DNA from: Blakeslea trispora | Taxonomy: Eukaryota; Mucoromycota; Mucoromycetes; Mucorales; Choanephoraceae | Length of the DNA stretch: 64,000 nucleotides | Assembly (NCBI GenBank): GCA_025331445.1 | Contig: JAIWNE010000034.1 | Coordinates: 62,001 to 126,000 of the forward strand | Reading direction: 5' to 3' | Shown: one piece after another, positions 22,049-33,577 of the stretch | How the letters are laid out: every line of letters begins with the position of its first letter | How positions within the stretch are numbered: the first letter of the stretch is position 1 | Notes under the pieces: model-generated | Told to the model about the DNA's origin: nothing | Database searches by the model: none | What the model saw: only the letters and a program-made list of their open reading frames with translations | Position numbers and translations under genes: made by a program

Positions 22049-22699
22049 TACATTCTAAAAGAAGCAATAGTTTTGTTTATAATCACTCTAACTTAGTTGC
22101 TTAGAAATTGGTTTCCAGTGATTGTATGATCAATTTTGTCTTATTTTAAGACTCATTAGTGCTGATGTTGTTATTTATGTCTTTGATGCATTCCTATTAA
22201 GGCATTGATTGCTTTACAAAGGGCCGCATACAACCTCGCTTTTATGATAATTTCTCTTTTGGGATAAATTACTTTTGGCGCCCTTCTGATTTTTCTTGTA
22301 AAATGGAATTTGAGCAATCAATTATGAAAACTTGTCTCTGGCAAGGTTATAAGGTTGTCAACACATGTATGAGAAATAAGGACTAAACAGAAACAGAATG
22401 CATAAGCTTGTTGCTTTAGAATAGTGTTTATGTTAACTTGCAAGCAGGCTGTATTGTTTGCTAGATTTAATCAAATTTAAAGAGGGGGAAGAATAAAAAA
22501 AAAAGGAGAGAGAGAGAGAGAGAGAGAGGAAAACGAATGGCTTGACAACATTGCATCCATTCAAATATATATCTTTCAATTAATCTTTTTTTAAAAAAAA
22601 GAGCACAATGAGAACTGCCTCATAACAAGCTGTCCCCCCTTTTTTTAAAGGGTATTCTATCACATTTTCTTTTAAAGAAAAACCAGTTCATGTTTATCT
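22049..22699. other. Intergenic with a solo Tc1-like end and (AG)n
   Basis: GGTTTCCAGTGATTGTA recurs at 22110-22126, matching the outer end of the Tc1 element just upstream. An AG microsatellite lies at about 22505-22529. No gene. Confidence 0.6.
22505..22529. repeat. (AG)n microsatellite
   Basis: About 12 AG units in the spacer downstream of the Ran1-like kinase stop. Confidence 0.85.
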
Positions 22700-23832
22700 T
22701 TAACTATATAAATGGGTTATATTGTAAGGTTTGTGTTGATTTACTATTGGATTTTGATGATAGGGATGGTATCGTTGACGGTGATGGCTAGGTTGTTGCT
22801 GTTGCTGTCGATGGTAATGTATTGGTGATGGCGCAGTTACAAAAAGGTTGGATCTCTTTGGGATATGTTGTACAAAAGTGGAGCATTGTTCGATACGTAA
22901 GCGTAGTTTAGGTAAAGAAATACGTCGATCTGGATCCAGACAGAATATATCGAGCAAAATAGATTCAAGCTCTTCTGAAATGCACGGCAGTATGGTCCTG
23001 AAGAAATGAATGGGATTCCGTAGATAAGCTGCAAATGTTGGATTCTCGACTGTCGCTTGCTTCCACGGGTTTCGTCCGGCTGTCAAGTTGATTAGGATGA
23101 CGCCTAAGCTCCACATGTCATTCTTTTGTGTATCATAACCTCGGGCATGAGATGTTTCACTTTGGTGTGTTTTGCCTCCTTGACATTCTAAAATAAGATA
23201 GATAGAAATATATGTATAAATATATATATATTAATGTACACCATAACAAATAAGCAAATGACTTTTTTTTTTTTACCTGGAGAAAAATAAAATGTAGAAC
23301 CACATCCAAATTCAGTCGATGTTGATTGTGAGGTAGCTAAACCAAAATCTGTCAATTTGATCTTTAGCCCAGGACCTAGCATGATGTTTTCTGGCTTAAG
23401 GTCACGATGAGCAATATTGTTCTGATGGCAGAATTGAACTGCATCTATGATCTGTAAGAACAAGCGTCGTATTTTATCGTTATTGCCCACAATCCCCTTT
23501 TTGTTTTTTGTGATGGCAGCAAATAGATCTCCTTCTGGTCTATATTCAAGCACCATAAATATCTTGTTATCTTCATAGACAAGCTTCTCAAACGTTAGAA
23601 TATTGGGATGTCCTGAAAGGTGTGCATGGATCTCTGCTTCTTTATGGTTCACATTGACATGTGTTAAAAGTTTAATCGCAAATTTCTGAGAAGTGATTAT
23701 ACTTTGTCCAAGGTAAATGATGCCATAAGCACCAACACCCAGGATGGCTATCAGTTGAATTGACTGCCTATCAATATATGTGTTTAATAGACTCTGAGGA
23801 TTGAACTGATTTCGATGAAATTGAGGCATCAT
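22700..23832 (-). CDS. Ser/Thr protein kinase, Ran1/Pat1-Sks1-Vhs1 type
   Basis: Two exons (23832-23277 and 23187-22700) encode 347 residues. The kinase domain starts almost at the N-terminus: glycine loop LGVGAYGIIYLG, VAIK-type lysine in FAIKLL, catalytic loop HRDLKPENIM, magnesium loop DFGLA and the activation-segment end SPECQGG, which is rebuilt exactly across the intron. SPEC instead of APE is typical of the fungal Ran1/Sks1/Vhs1/Ksp1 group, which links nutrition to meiosis, glucose sensing or growth. The tail is rich in Gln, His and Tyr. Two ATGs lie side by side at 23832 and 23829; the frame further upstream has only a TTG. Which paralogue it is cannot be told from this reading. Confidence 0.85.
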
Positions 23833-24134
23833 ATAAAGAAAGAAATTCAAGATAAAAAAAAAAGAAAGAGAAAAAACAAAAGAGTCGTATTTTGTTTTTT
23901 TATACTAATCCCTCCCCCTTTTCTAGTGTTAATCTCCTACTTTGAGCTTTCATTTCTTTTACGTTTTAATTTACATGTCCCTTCTCTGTCTTCCCCCCTT
24001 TTTTTCTCTCTCTCTTTCTTTCCCCTTAAAAAGACATTTTAAATCTTGCTTCTTTCTAATTACCTTATTTGGCTATATGGATTTCGGATTATGTTTTTTA
24101 TTATGATTATTATGGGATTTCTTTGTTGTGCCAA
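23833..24134. other. Upstream region of the Ran1-like kinase and 3' flank of the deacetylase
   Basis: 302 bp of T/C-rich DNA on the plus strand (A/G-rich leader on the kinase side). It separates the kinase start at 23832 from the HDAC stop at 24135. No gene. Confidence 0.5.
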
Positions 24135-26771
24135 CTATTCAGCAATTTCTCCCTCCTCAATTTCCCCTTCCTCTAGTGCTTCTTCAATAGCATGCTTAAA
24201 CTCTTCTACTTTATCTTGTTCTGACTTTGTTTCCTCTACAACACCTTCTGCTGCTGATGGGGGAGGAGGAGGAGGGACAGATGCTGGTGATGCAGGTGCT
24301 GGTTCTACTGCTTGTTCAGCTTGTGTTTTTGCTTGCGCCATTTCTATAGCTGCTATTGTTGCTGGTGGTGGTGGTGATGTTGTTGTTGTTACAACTGGTA
24401 ATGGGGATGAGGGTGATAATATCACTGGGTTTTCACTACCATTTATAGATGTGAGATTAATATCTTGAGCTGTATCAGCAGGGGGAGGTGTAGCTGACTT
24501 TGTTGATTTGACTTCTCCTTCTTCATCGCTTTCTACCCCTCCTTGTTTATGGTGTTGTGACAATTCGGGTTTCTGCTCAATTATTTCAGAGGGTTGAACT
24601 GCCTCAGGAGAAAGAGCATTATCGGCATCTATCATGATCTTCTTTGTAAACTTCTATTCTGTTAATCAAAAACATTCCTTTACCTGTCATGATTGTATCC
24701 TCTTGCTCTATTTTTTTTGGCTCGGAATCAATCACCATATCTTCTTGTTCCTTTTTGATTTCCTGTCCCTTCAAGACATCATCAATCTGACTTTGTTCAT
24801 CTTTGGATAACTTCATTTCTTCATCTTCATTAAAGTCTCGTTTGTGTTTGCTTGTTTCTCCTGAACCTTGTCCTTCGCCTTCGTCTGAGTCATAGTATTC
24901 GTTTTCAGGCATAATACGGCGATCCCAATAGTTTTCTAAATAAAGATTAAAAAATAGGAGAAGATTTAGTCGGTATTCTATATAGTGATTAAAGAGAAAA
25001 CAATAGAAACTTACGAGAATATCTATCATCTGCATCTTGCTCATCTTCATCTTCTGACATTTCTTGATCCCGAGGCACCTCTGAGAAAAAAAAAGGTACA
25101 ATACATTTCAATGTTATGATCATTTCTCAGCAATGCTCCGAATTTACCTTGCATCTGAACACTAGGTGCAAACAGTGTACGGGATAGATTTTCAAACACT
25201 TGGGTTCTGGGCATAGAAATAAGTATTGATTTTCTTTTCTTTTTCGGATAGTGTCTCTTACTTGATCTTTTCAAGGTAATCGGGTGTGTTCATATTTTCC
25301 ATATTACTTGCTCTGACATCCAACTTGTAATCAGGGCCAAAATACTCATAATAGTCATTGTAAGGCATATCTTTTTTAAAAAGAAAGAGTTGAGCAAACA
25401 CATCTTCTTCTTCTTTTTCTCTAAGCTTTACCTGGACCGATTTCTTCGCCCACAACAACACCTGTTTCGTATGCCCATGCTCTTGCTACATTTCTCATTG
25501 TATAGCCACCACCACCCAAGACCAAGGTAGGTAAATTAAACTTCTTTACAAATTTGACACAGTTAGCATGACCTTTCATTGAAAGATTGAAACAACCAAG
25601 TTTATCACCACTCAGAGAATCACCACCACATTGCAAGACAACAGCAGCAGGTCTATACCATTCCATTACTTTCTCAATGACCTAGACATTTCATGTAAGT
25701 CATCATTTTTGTATCGAATGAAAGAAATACATACAGGTTCAAATGTAGACTGATAACTCTCATCATCAATACCATCTCTTAGAGGGACATTCACACTATA
25801 GTATTTTCCTTTTTGTACACCCACATCCTTTGTTAGTTGTAAATGCCATCAGTATCATTTCTCTTTCGGAAACCAATCTTTTCGTGCTTACCTTCAATTC
25901 ACCAGTACCTGGAAAGAATTCACCATATTTATGAAAACTAACGGTCATGACACGATCTGTTGTATAGAATGCTTCTTCCACACCATCACCATGGTGAACA
26001 TCAATATCAATATACAACACACGTGCATAGTAACGAAGCAATTCCAAAATACCAAGCACAATATCATTGACATAACAAAATCCTGAGGCCTCACTCTTCT
26101 TGGCATGATGCAGACCACCTGCCCAATTGATAGCAATATCACATAAACCGCGGTTCAATCTAGCAGCACCCTCTATGCACTTGTATCAGTATCTACGTTT
26201 CTTTCTGTCTTCTTGTTCATTTACCCATAGAACCGCCTGCACTCAAACCACAGTACTCAAAAAGTCCTTCAAAAATAGGCGAATCATCACCCACATTGAC
26301 TGTAATTTGTAAATAATTTAGCATGGACTATAGACAGATAAAAGGCTTTTTGATCCTTTTTCTTACATTTCGCTTGTTCTTTTTGATATTGTTCCATATT
26401 CTCAGGTGTAACACGCGATAGAAAGTCAATGTAATCATCCGTATGAAACTGAGTCATTTCCCACTTGTTGGCAGGTTTTGCTCTCTACAGAATAATGATA
26501 AGCAAATGGATACTAACAAAAGACAGCAAAAAAAGACTTTAAATAGATACTTGCATAGATCTCCATCTTTTTATAAAGACCATAGTTCATCACAAGACCA
26601 TGACACATGCGAATACGATGTGGACGCATGGGATGTCCAGGTCCATAATGGTAGTTACCAACATTGGCTAATCAGCAGAAAGTCAAATCAACAACATGTC
26701 TCTTGCTAGCTATGCATGCTCTTTTTACCATCGTAGAAATAGCATACGCGCTTCTTGTCTTCAGTGGGCAT
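24135..26771 (-). CDS. RPD3: Class I histone deacetylase, Rpd3/HDAC1 type
   Basis: About ten exons from an ATG at 26771 ([15 protein letters not shown]) to a stop at 24135. Class I hallmarks appear in order: [16 protein letters not shown], then [19 protein letters not shown] with the catalytic His pair, then [16 protein letters not shown] with zinc-binding Asp and His. [26 protein letters not shown] and [16 protein letters not shown] follow. It removes acetyl groups from histone tails in Sin3-type repressor complexes in the nucleus. The C-terminal extension is long (about 250 residues after the catalytic domain), acidic and Pro-rich, and ends in [12 protein letters not shown]. The final intron joins MTG/DADNALS, which removes an in-frame ATG seen in the unspliced DNA. 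Assignment to class I is firm; orthology to Rpd3 rather than Hos2 is likely but not proven. Confidence 0.92.
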
Positions 26772-27161
26772 TTTGCTCTTTTTTTTTCAGTCAACTCTAG
26801 CGATGCACGAAATAAAAAAAAAAAAGGAAAAAAAACACCAACTTCTTTTTTTTTAGATTTTAAAGTCAGTTTTCGATTTTTTTTTTGAAGATCAATAACA
26901 GATCAAACTGTTTCTTTTATGCTTTTGTTGATTTCCTAGTGTTATAAAAAAACAGATTGAGCGAAGCCTAAGGGAGAAAAAAAAGAGGACTTGGAAATTA
27001 CTTGACCTCCATCTCTCTCTCTCTTTTTCTTTATATATGGCAACAACACAAGAAGGCTTTAATGCCATGGCAACGAATTAACATTCCGAATTTGATTATT
27101 TTTTATAATTTTTTCTTATTTTACTTTTTTTTCTTCTTTTTTATATCGAAATATTATCACT
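26772..27161. promoter_or_regulatory. Divergent promoter region of HDAC and EMP24
   Basis: 390 bp between the two start codons (26771 minus, 27162 plus). T-rich tracts lead into each start, and there is a (CT)n-like run at 27008-27028. Both promoters must lie here; no specific factor site was identified. Confidence 0.5.
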
Positions 27162-28022
27162 ATGCAACGCGTCCAGCTTAGTTTGGCTTGCATCTTACTA
27201 TTGTTGCAAGTCATGCATGCCATGTACATTGATATCCAGCCAGGAACATTAGAGTGCTTCTTTGAAAATCTCGAGATGGGAGAAAAACTAACTGTTTCTT
27301 ATGAGGTAAAAAATAAATAAATAAAATAAACTATCAAGAAAACTTTCAGTAACAAAACAAGAATTAGGTGGGTGAAGGTGGAAATCTCGATATTGACTTT
27401 TGGGTAAACTTTACCTTTGTTTGAGATGAAGGACACGATTGACTTTCTTTTTGTTAGGTAAAAGATCCTAGTGATTCTGTCATCATTTCGGACACTCGAG
27501 CTACTACCAATACCCATTCATTCCAAGCAAACACAGTAGGAAGATACACTTATTGTTTCAGTAACGAGTTTTCCTCTTCTTCCGAAAAGATTGTTGGTTT
27601 TAATGTACATGAGAATATCCAAAAAATTCATGACACTGTCAAAGGTAAAGCAATGACTGTTGAACTGAGATCTCCTCTTTCTTATCGTTGTTTCTTTTTT
27701 TTTATAGAACATACAGATCCACTTGAAAGAGAAATTGCTGAATTGGCTGAAAGTATCTTTTCAGTCAAAGCTCAGCAGGAGTATATCGTTGTACGAGAAA
27801 AACAACATAGAGACAGTAAGTCATCTTTCTTTTTTGTATCGTTTTACCATTGAGTTTCTTACCTCTCTTTTTTTTTTATTATTATTTCTCTGAAAAGCTG
27901 CTGAAAGTACAAATGATCGAGTAAAATGGTGGTCCATTGGCCAAGTTGCTCTTTTGGTATCTGTTTGCGTGTGGCAAGTATATTATTTGAAGCGATTCTT
28001 TGAAGTCAAGAGAGCAGTCTAA
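27162..28022 (+). CDS. EMP24: p24 cargo receptor Emp24 (TMED2, p24-beta)
   Basis: Five exons encode a type I membrane protein of COPII/COPI vesicles. A signal peptide (LSLACILLLLQVMHA) is followed by a GOLD domain with the two conserved cysteines: CFFENLEMGEKL and YTYCFSNE. Then come a coiled coil (ERIVREKQHR-like VVREKQHRD), a transmembrane span (IGQVALLVSVCVWQVYY) and a short cytosolic tail LKRFFEVKRAV. The YYLKRFFEV juxtamembrane/tail block is diagnostic of the beta subfamily (Emp24/TMED2). It cycles between ER and Golgi with Erv25 and other p24 proteins and helps load GPI-anchored cargo. Splice joins such as YE/VGEGGNLDIDFW are in frame. Confidence 0.92.
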
Positions 28023-28265
28023 GCAATACAGCTACTACAGAATAGCCTATTATGGTCTGTTTTTTAATAAACAAGTTGTTTTTATAAAGAAAAGCATTGA
28101 TAAAGTAAAATTTCGAGTGTATGCACATCAAGAACAAAACATCTTTTGATTCGTGCGGTGATTTAAGTTTAAGACATATCAACAAAAGAAACAAAGACTT
28201 TTCTTCTTCTTTTTTTCCTTGTAATGACATAATATTTACTTGTCTTTTTTTTAAAAAAAAAAAAA

Positions 28266-28655
28266 ATGTCGTTTCGTCCACCTCGTTCTTTGCCCATCCT
28301 TACCTTATTCCACAACTATCAATCCGAAAAGTCAAAGGCAGCTCTAGCGCTACTTCAAAACAAGCAGAAAAATGCAAGAGGAGACGACGTGTATCGTATT
28401 GACATTGTTGGTCAAAATGAAGCACCTACAGACACTCAACTGGGTCAAGTAGCAAGCTTTCTCGGTACTCAAAATGCTTGGAAAGACATGATTCAAGAAG
28501 ACGTTCAAAGTGCACAAGATGCATTACATGTAGTTCAATCCAATCCTGGTCTCTTACGTCGCCCTATTGTTGTTGATTGGGAAAAAGGAAAGGCAGCCAT
28601 TGGTTCACGTACATTAGATGCAATTGAACAATTAATTAAAGAAAGAAATGCATAA
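28266..28655 (+). CDS. FMP46: Fmp46-like thioredoxin-fold redox protein
   Basis: Intronless, 129 residues, starting at an ATG directly after an A run. It begins SLPILTLFHN, has YRIDIVGQNEAPTDTQLGQV, and ends with LLRRPIVVDWEKGKAAIGS. This fits the small DUF1687/Fmp46 family of mitochondrial thioredoxin-fold proteins related in shape to ArsC. The substrate is unknown, and no CxxC is visible in this copy. The family call rests on the RPIVVDW(x)nA.IG block. Confidence 0.65.
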   Translation: MSFRPPRSLPILTLFHNYQSEKSKAALALLQNKQKNARGDDVYRIDIVGQNEAPTDTQLGQVASFLGTQNAWKDMIQEDVQSAQDALHVVQSNPGLLRRPIVVDWEKGKAAIGSRTLDAIEQLIKERNA

Positions 28656-28792
28656 GTTTTTTTTTTTACTCCTTTTTAATGAAATGTATTTATAATGTTA
28701 CAATGTAAACAGAATGGGGGATATGCATGCAAAATATACAAAAAGTTGCAAAAAAGTATAAATAAAATCTATAAAATTGAATGATTTGTGTC

Positions 28793-30477
28793 TTATTTTT
28801 TAGCTTTGGTCTTCTTTTTTGAATTACCGCCTGTAGTAGAAGCATCTGAATCTTCTGAAGCAACAGGAATATCAAGTACAACCACATTACAGCATTGTTT
28901 GACTTCAGGACGGGGTTCCATTGTCAAATGATGTGCATGAGCAAGTTCCGGCTTGGAAGGTGTGCACATAGGAATGCTCTTGACCCATTCATCTTCCAAA
29001 ACTTCTTCTAGCGTACAACGCTTGGTAGGGTCAGGTGTAAGAATGCGCTTCATAATCGCTCTTGATTCACGTGGCAGCATCTTGAACAACTTTTCGGCAC
29101 CCATGCTAGAGGGTGTAACAAAGTTTTTGTAAGATTGATCTTTTTCAGGGCGAGGAATACGCCAAGGGAAACGACGGATAGACATACAGATAAAGACAAT
29201 GGCACAGGACCAAAGATCAGTAAGACGAGCATCATAATCAGGTTCAGTGAATTGTTCGGGTGCAATGTAAGGGTCAGATCCACAGATACCCTTACTGCGA
29301 TGAACTCTTGTTTCATGAGGGTATTTGTTGACAACGGCACAGCCAAAATCAATAATCTTCACAATACCACGTTCATCTAATACCATATTGTCTAATTTCA
29401 AGTCGCGATGCGCCAAGCCCATCTGTTGCAGATAACTAACACCATTCAAGAGTTGACGCCAACAACAAGCAATCTCTTCTCGTGTCATCTTTCCGCTCAT
29501 CACAATGTTGAATAGATCGTTGGGAGCAAATTCCATGATTTCAAAAAAGTGTTGGCCTTCTTGGATGATGTCCAATGTTTCAATCACGTTGATATGGTGG
29601 AGTGTAGAACCGATACAGAATTCAGCTGTTACCTTCTTGACGTATTCCTTTTCTGGCTCATTGGGTGCTCTCTTTCTAAATTGTTTAACAGCAAACGTTT
29701 TCCCGTCTGTGTTACGACGAATCAGACGAACCGAACCACCGGCGCCTTTGCCCACAAATCGACCTATTAATAATAATATAAGTCAACCAAATATATATAT
29801 AGATATAGAAACTTACCCCATTTACCGTATTTGCCCTCAAGATCCTTATTGAATTCATTGGCAAATGAGATTTCACTGCTTGATTTATGAATTGTCTTGT
29901 ATTTTTCCTTTTTGGATTTATCTGATCGAAAGATCTTCTTTAGATCCTTCAAGATGGTGGGTTTCTTTTCAAGACGATGAAAGTGTGTGTGATGGTATTC
30001 TTTGTTGTATTGAGGCTTCTTGAAGACAAATTGAGAAGGTGTAGAGGGACGACTGTGTAGAGAGCTTGTGCTGAAAGAGTGAGGAATACCCTTGGCATCT
30101 ATGGAAGCAGTTGAGGTACTATATGCGTCATCGTCAAAGCGCTCTTTAGATCCAGAGGGTTTTGACTTGTGGCTGCTTTCATCTCCACTGTGTTGGGGTG
30201 ATAAAGAGGGTGGGGTATGAACAGCAGTAGGAGGTAAAGAGGGAGATGGATAACCAGATGAGCTATCTGATTCGTATTTGATATGAGGTTGACGATTAGG
30301 TGTCAGTAAGGGTGTTCCAGGCATTGAAACATCTGGGGTTACATTTTCAAACTGGTGAATAGCGTGCTTATTCTGAAAAATTTTAGCTGGAGCATTAAAA
30401 TCGATATGATTTAGTTTTTCTGCTAATTGGTTTTCATCCAAGTGACTTGTATTTATGACAACAGAATGAGAGCTCAT
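28793..30477 (-). CDS. Ser/Thr protein kinase, Hal4/Sat4 (Npr/Hal5) type
   Basis: Two exons joined at about 29765/29815. The first 230 residues are disordered with Ser/Pro clusters and basic segments. Then [22 protein letters not shown] opens the kinase domain, with the Gly loop split by the intron. FAVKQF carries the Lys, [10 protein letters not shown] the catalytic loop, DFGCA the metal site and [10 protein letters not shown] the activation segment. The GAGGSVRL loop and KYGKWG lead are characteristic of the fungal Hal4/Sat4-Hal5-Npr1 family, which regulates potassium and nutrient transporters at the membrane. The tail ends in a Lys-rich stretch (KKKTKAKK). ATG at 30477 opens [15 protein letters not shown]. 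The stop is 138 bp from the convergent Fmp46 stop. Confidence 0.88.
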
Positions 30478-31511
30478 GTTGCTTTTTTTCTTTTAAAAAT
30501 AAATTAATAATAGGGTAAAAAATAAATAAATATATATAAAAAAAAAAGTAAAGAAAAAAAAGAAGAATAAATATCAGTTTTAAATATATAGTCCACGCAC
30601 CCGTCCGGATTTAGTAATCATCAGAAAAAAGAAGCGCCGAAAATTAATTAACCGTTTTTTCAGACTCAGAAAAAGAAAGAAAAACGTTGTCTATTGCTTT
30701 TGTACTTAGTGGCCGGTTAATTCTGGATAGCAACTTAACCCAAACACACTCTCCTTCTAATGAGCTTATTTAAAGTTTGTTTCAGCACGAATTGAAATTG
30801 AAGAAAGGAAATAGGAGAGAGAGAAAGGGAGCAAGGAAGACAAGATAGCTTTGGCCATCTAGAACGACTGCGGAACTTTCGGATAATTAAGGGTGTTTAG
30901 ATAAATGGGAAAAATATCAGCCCGACGGAGCCGAAAGAATGCCCGCCTTGTCAGTGCTAGTTTTCTGATGATGAAGAATGAAAACAAACAATTCTCTTTT
31001 TTCTGCAAAATGAAGCATAAAAAAGAGGGCTTAAAGAAGAAGTCTAGATTAGTCATCTTTTCTCTTTAAGGAGAAAGAGTTGTTTACATACTGCTTTGAA
31101 ACATGTCCCAACCAAGCACAACAAATCTGCAGGCACTTTCTGAGACTTGCTCTGTTGGAAATTTTTGTTGATTGTGCAGATCCATTGTACGCATCAGTTA
31201 TTGTCATGCTGATTAATGATGATTTTCCTTTAGCCAATAGGAGTAATTGAGGTTGTACTGATCCATTTGTCACATGGCAATTATCTATCACCACCATGTC
31301 AATGCTTTATGGGAAAATGATTCACCTTTTTCTTATAAAAAAAAAAAAGGCTTATTACACTTGAGACAGGCCTTCATTTTGTTGTTGTAGTTTGCATGAA
31401 TAGAAAATACCCATGAAAGAAAAAAAAAAAAAGGGTTTTGGGATTTAATGCGATTTTTTTTGTTATGTTTTCTTTTCTTCTTTTCTTTGATATCATTTTA
31501 TCACTATCTAA
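30478..31511. other. Intergenic, no firm gene
   Basis: Upstream of the Hal4-like kinase: A/T tracts, then mixed sequence. A minus-strand frame at 31049-31297 (82 codons) has reasonable composition but no recognisable homologue and no clear splice context, so I leave it uncalled. Confidence 0.45.
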
Positions 31512-31724
31512 ATGCCAAAGAAACAAGGTACCAATAAAGACTTGACTCAAAAGGTCGATAAAAACAGGCCAAAAACAAAGCAAGAAAAGAAGGACGAGAA
31601 AAAGAAACACAAACAAGTGGTAAATGAACCAAGAAATCAAGAAAAAAAAAAGCTCATCTTTTAACAATCTCGATTTAAACAGAAAAACGAAAAGGCCAAA
31701 ATGGCGAAAAAAGGGTTTGATTAA
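31512..31724 (+). CDS. Possible 49-residue Lys-rich protein (two exons)
   Basis: An ATG at 31512 follows a pyrimidine-rich leader typical of the genes here. Exon 1 (31512-31619) reads MPKKQGTNKDLTQKVDKNRP and continues as a Lys/Glu/Asp helix. A 63-bp GT-AG intron follows, and exon 2 (31683-31724) gives KNEKAKMAKKGFD and stop. It is small, basic and hydrophilic. I do not recognise it, though tiny Lys-rich proteins of ribosome-associated type have this look. A/T-rich DNA readily produces Lys codons, so chance is possible. Confidence 0.35.
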
Positions 31725-33577
31725 TCCTCATTTTCTTGATCAAGGAATCCTTTATTTAAAGAGAAAAGGAATAAAACGCGCTTTGTTTATTGTGTTGTAC
31801 AAATGCTTGCTTATAACTAAAAAAAAAAAGTGTAAATCTTGATTTCTTCTTAGATAAAAAGAGAGATGGTTCTTGGTATGTTTCTGAATCATATTGAATT
31901 TGATAGGTATGTTGTTGGAAAAATATAAGAGTCATTGTTATCATGCGTAAATGAACTGCGGCACCTGCGCCATTTTAATTCTGTAAAACAAAAGGTTATC
32001 AAGAGTAGGATACACCAAGTATTTCTCAGTCTGCAAGTATGCTTAAGCAAAAAAAAAATAAAAAATAAAAAATAAAAAATAAAAAATAAAAAATAAAAAA
32101 TAAAAAATAAAAAATAAAAAATAAAAAATAAAAAATAAAAAATAAAAAATAAAAAATAAAAAATAAAAAATAAAAAATAAAAAATAAAAAATAAAAAATA
32201 AAAAATAAAAAATAAAAAATAAAAAATAAAAAATAAAAAATAAAAAATAAAAAATAAAAAATAAAAAAAAAGAAAAAATTCCCAAGATGACAAAAGTAAT
32301 ACCTTATAGCAACTACTGTTATATTTACTAGTATAGGTTATGTTCTTTGTTAGCGCAACTACTGTCTTTATTTATTTGTTTGTTTTTGGAAATAGTGTAC
32401 GATGATCTCTTTTTTATACACATTGTTCGTCTTAATGAAACATGGCAAACAGTGTACAAGATCTGTGCTCCCAAGCTATAACTTGCATGCCAAAGACAGT
32501 CTTTACACGCTCCATCTGATCTGACAAACCAATGATGTACAACATGTAAGAAGACTAGCAATTGAGTCTTTATGTATAATCAAATCGTCATCACCTTACA
32601 ACTGAGTGACTCATCAAGATTTCGATTGTTTGTAACACAAATAAGCTTATGTGGATTCATTATTTCTCTTTTGTCATGCTGGCTTTCTTGGACCCCTAAA
32701 TTTATTAAATCAAAGGAAAAGAACAACTGATATTTTAAGTTTAATTGACCTTGTTAGCTTAGAGCCTAAATGAAGTGTTACTTTAGACTAAATCTTGAGT
32801 TTCCATTCTCAAGTGCCGAAATGAAATAGCCAAAAAAAAAAAGAGTCAACTCAAGCTTTATCTATAGCTTAAAAAGATATAGTCGCAAACATTCAAGAAA
32901 ACCTAAATTCGACTTTGTTCATGTTAGTAAGATAGACGCATCATAAACAGCAAGAAAGGGAAGGAAAGTTTATCGAGAAAAGGAAAGAGATGTTCAAAAC
33001 TAAAGAAAGGCATGTATCAAAAGTACACTTTTTAACATTGAGAATTGACGATGAAGACCCTTGTATTTAAGCCTTGTTGGATTCATCAACATGGAAAGGG
33101 AAATGGGCTGTATTTGCCTTACACTAAAGTTCTTTTTTGCTTCCAAATTGAAAGCACTCTATTAAAGTTGACCTGACCTGAAATTATGCACAGACATACA
33201 CAGATGGCCCGAGTTTATGGCTATAAAAAAAAAAAGTAAAACAGCATGTTACCTATTCACTTTCCGTCAAGTAAATGCCTTTCTTTTATATACAAGGTTT
33301 TGTAGCAAACCCCAAAGAATGAGCTATTTAGACATGTAAATTCAAGTCATATCTAGTTTCTCTCTATCTTAGGTAGTACATATCTTGATCGTTGTCTTCC
33401 CTTAACTGGCCAATAATATGAACTTTCTTAATGAGTTTTAAAAAAAAAAACCAATTTATTTGTTGAAAGCATGGAGAAATAGTCTTTTTCTTTTTTTTTA
33501 AAAAAAAGGGGGGGCGCCTTGATTTTATCATCTTTCCCTTTTTTTTCTTCTTCTCTCACATATTAATTGAAGTCATC
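31725..33577. other. Intergenic with heptamer satellite
   Basis: Apart from the heptamer array at 32052-32268, about 1.6 kb of AT-rich DNA with no supported gene. The plus-strand T-rich run just before 33578 is the likely leader of the RGS gene. Confidence 0.5.
32052..32268. repeat. Perfect (TAAAAAA)n heptamer array, about 30 copies
   Basis: T residues occur at 32059 and every seventh base after it up to 32262, with only A between them: 30 T in perfect register. The array translates as Phe/Ile/Tyr/Leu repeats in several frames; these are not genes. Confidence 0.97.

Noticed and set aside
32052..32268. Telomere-like array because of its 7-bp period
   Set aside because: Unit TAAAAAA has no G run and lies internally; it does not match a known telomere repeat.
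31889..32293. Long open frames of repeating Phe/Leu/Ile/Tyr
   Set aside because: They are translations of the heptamer satellite and contain no other sequence.
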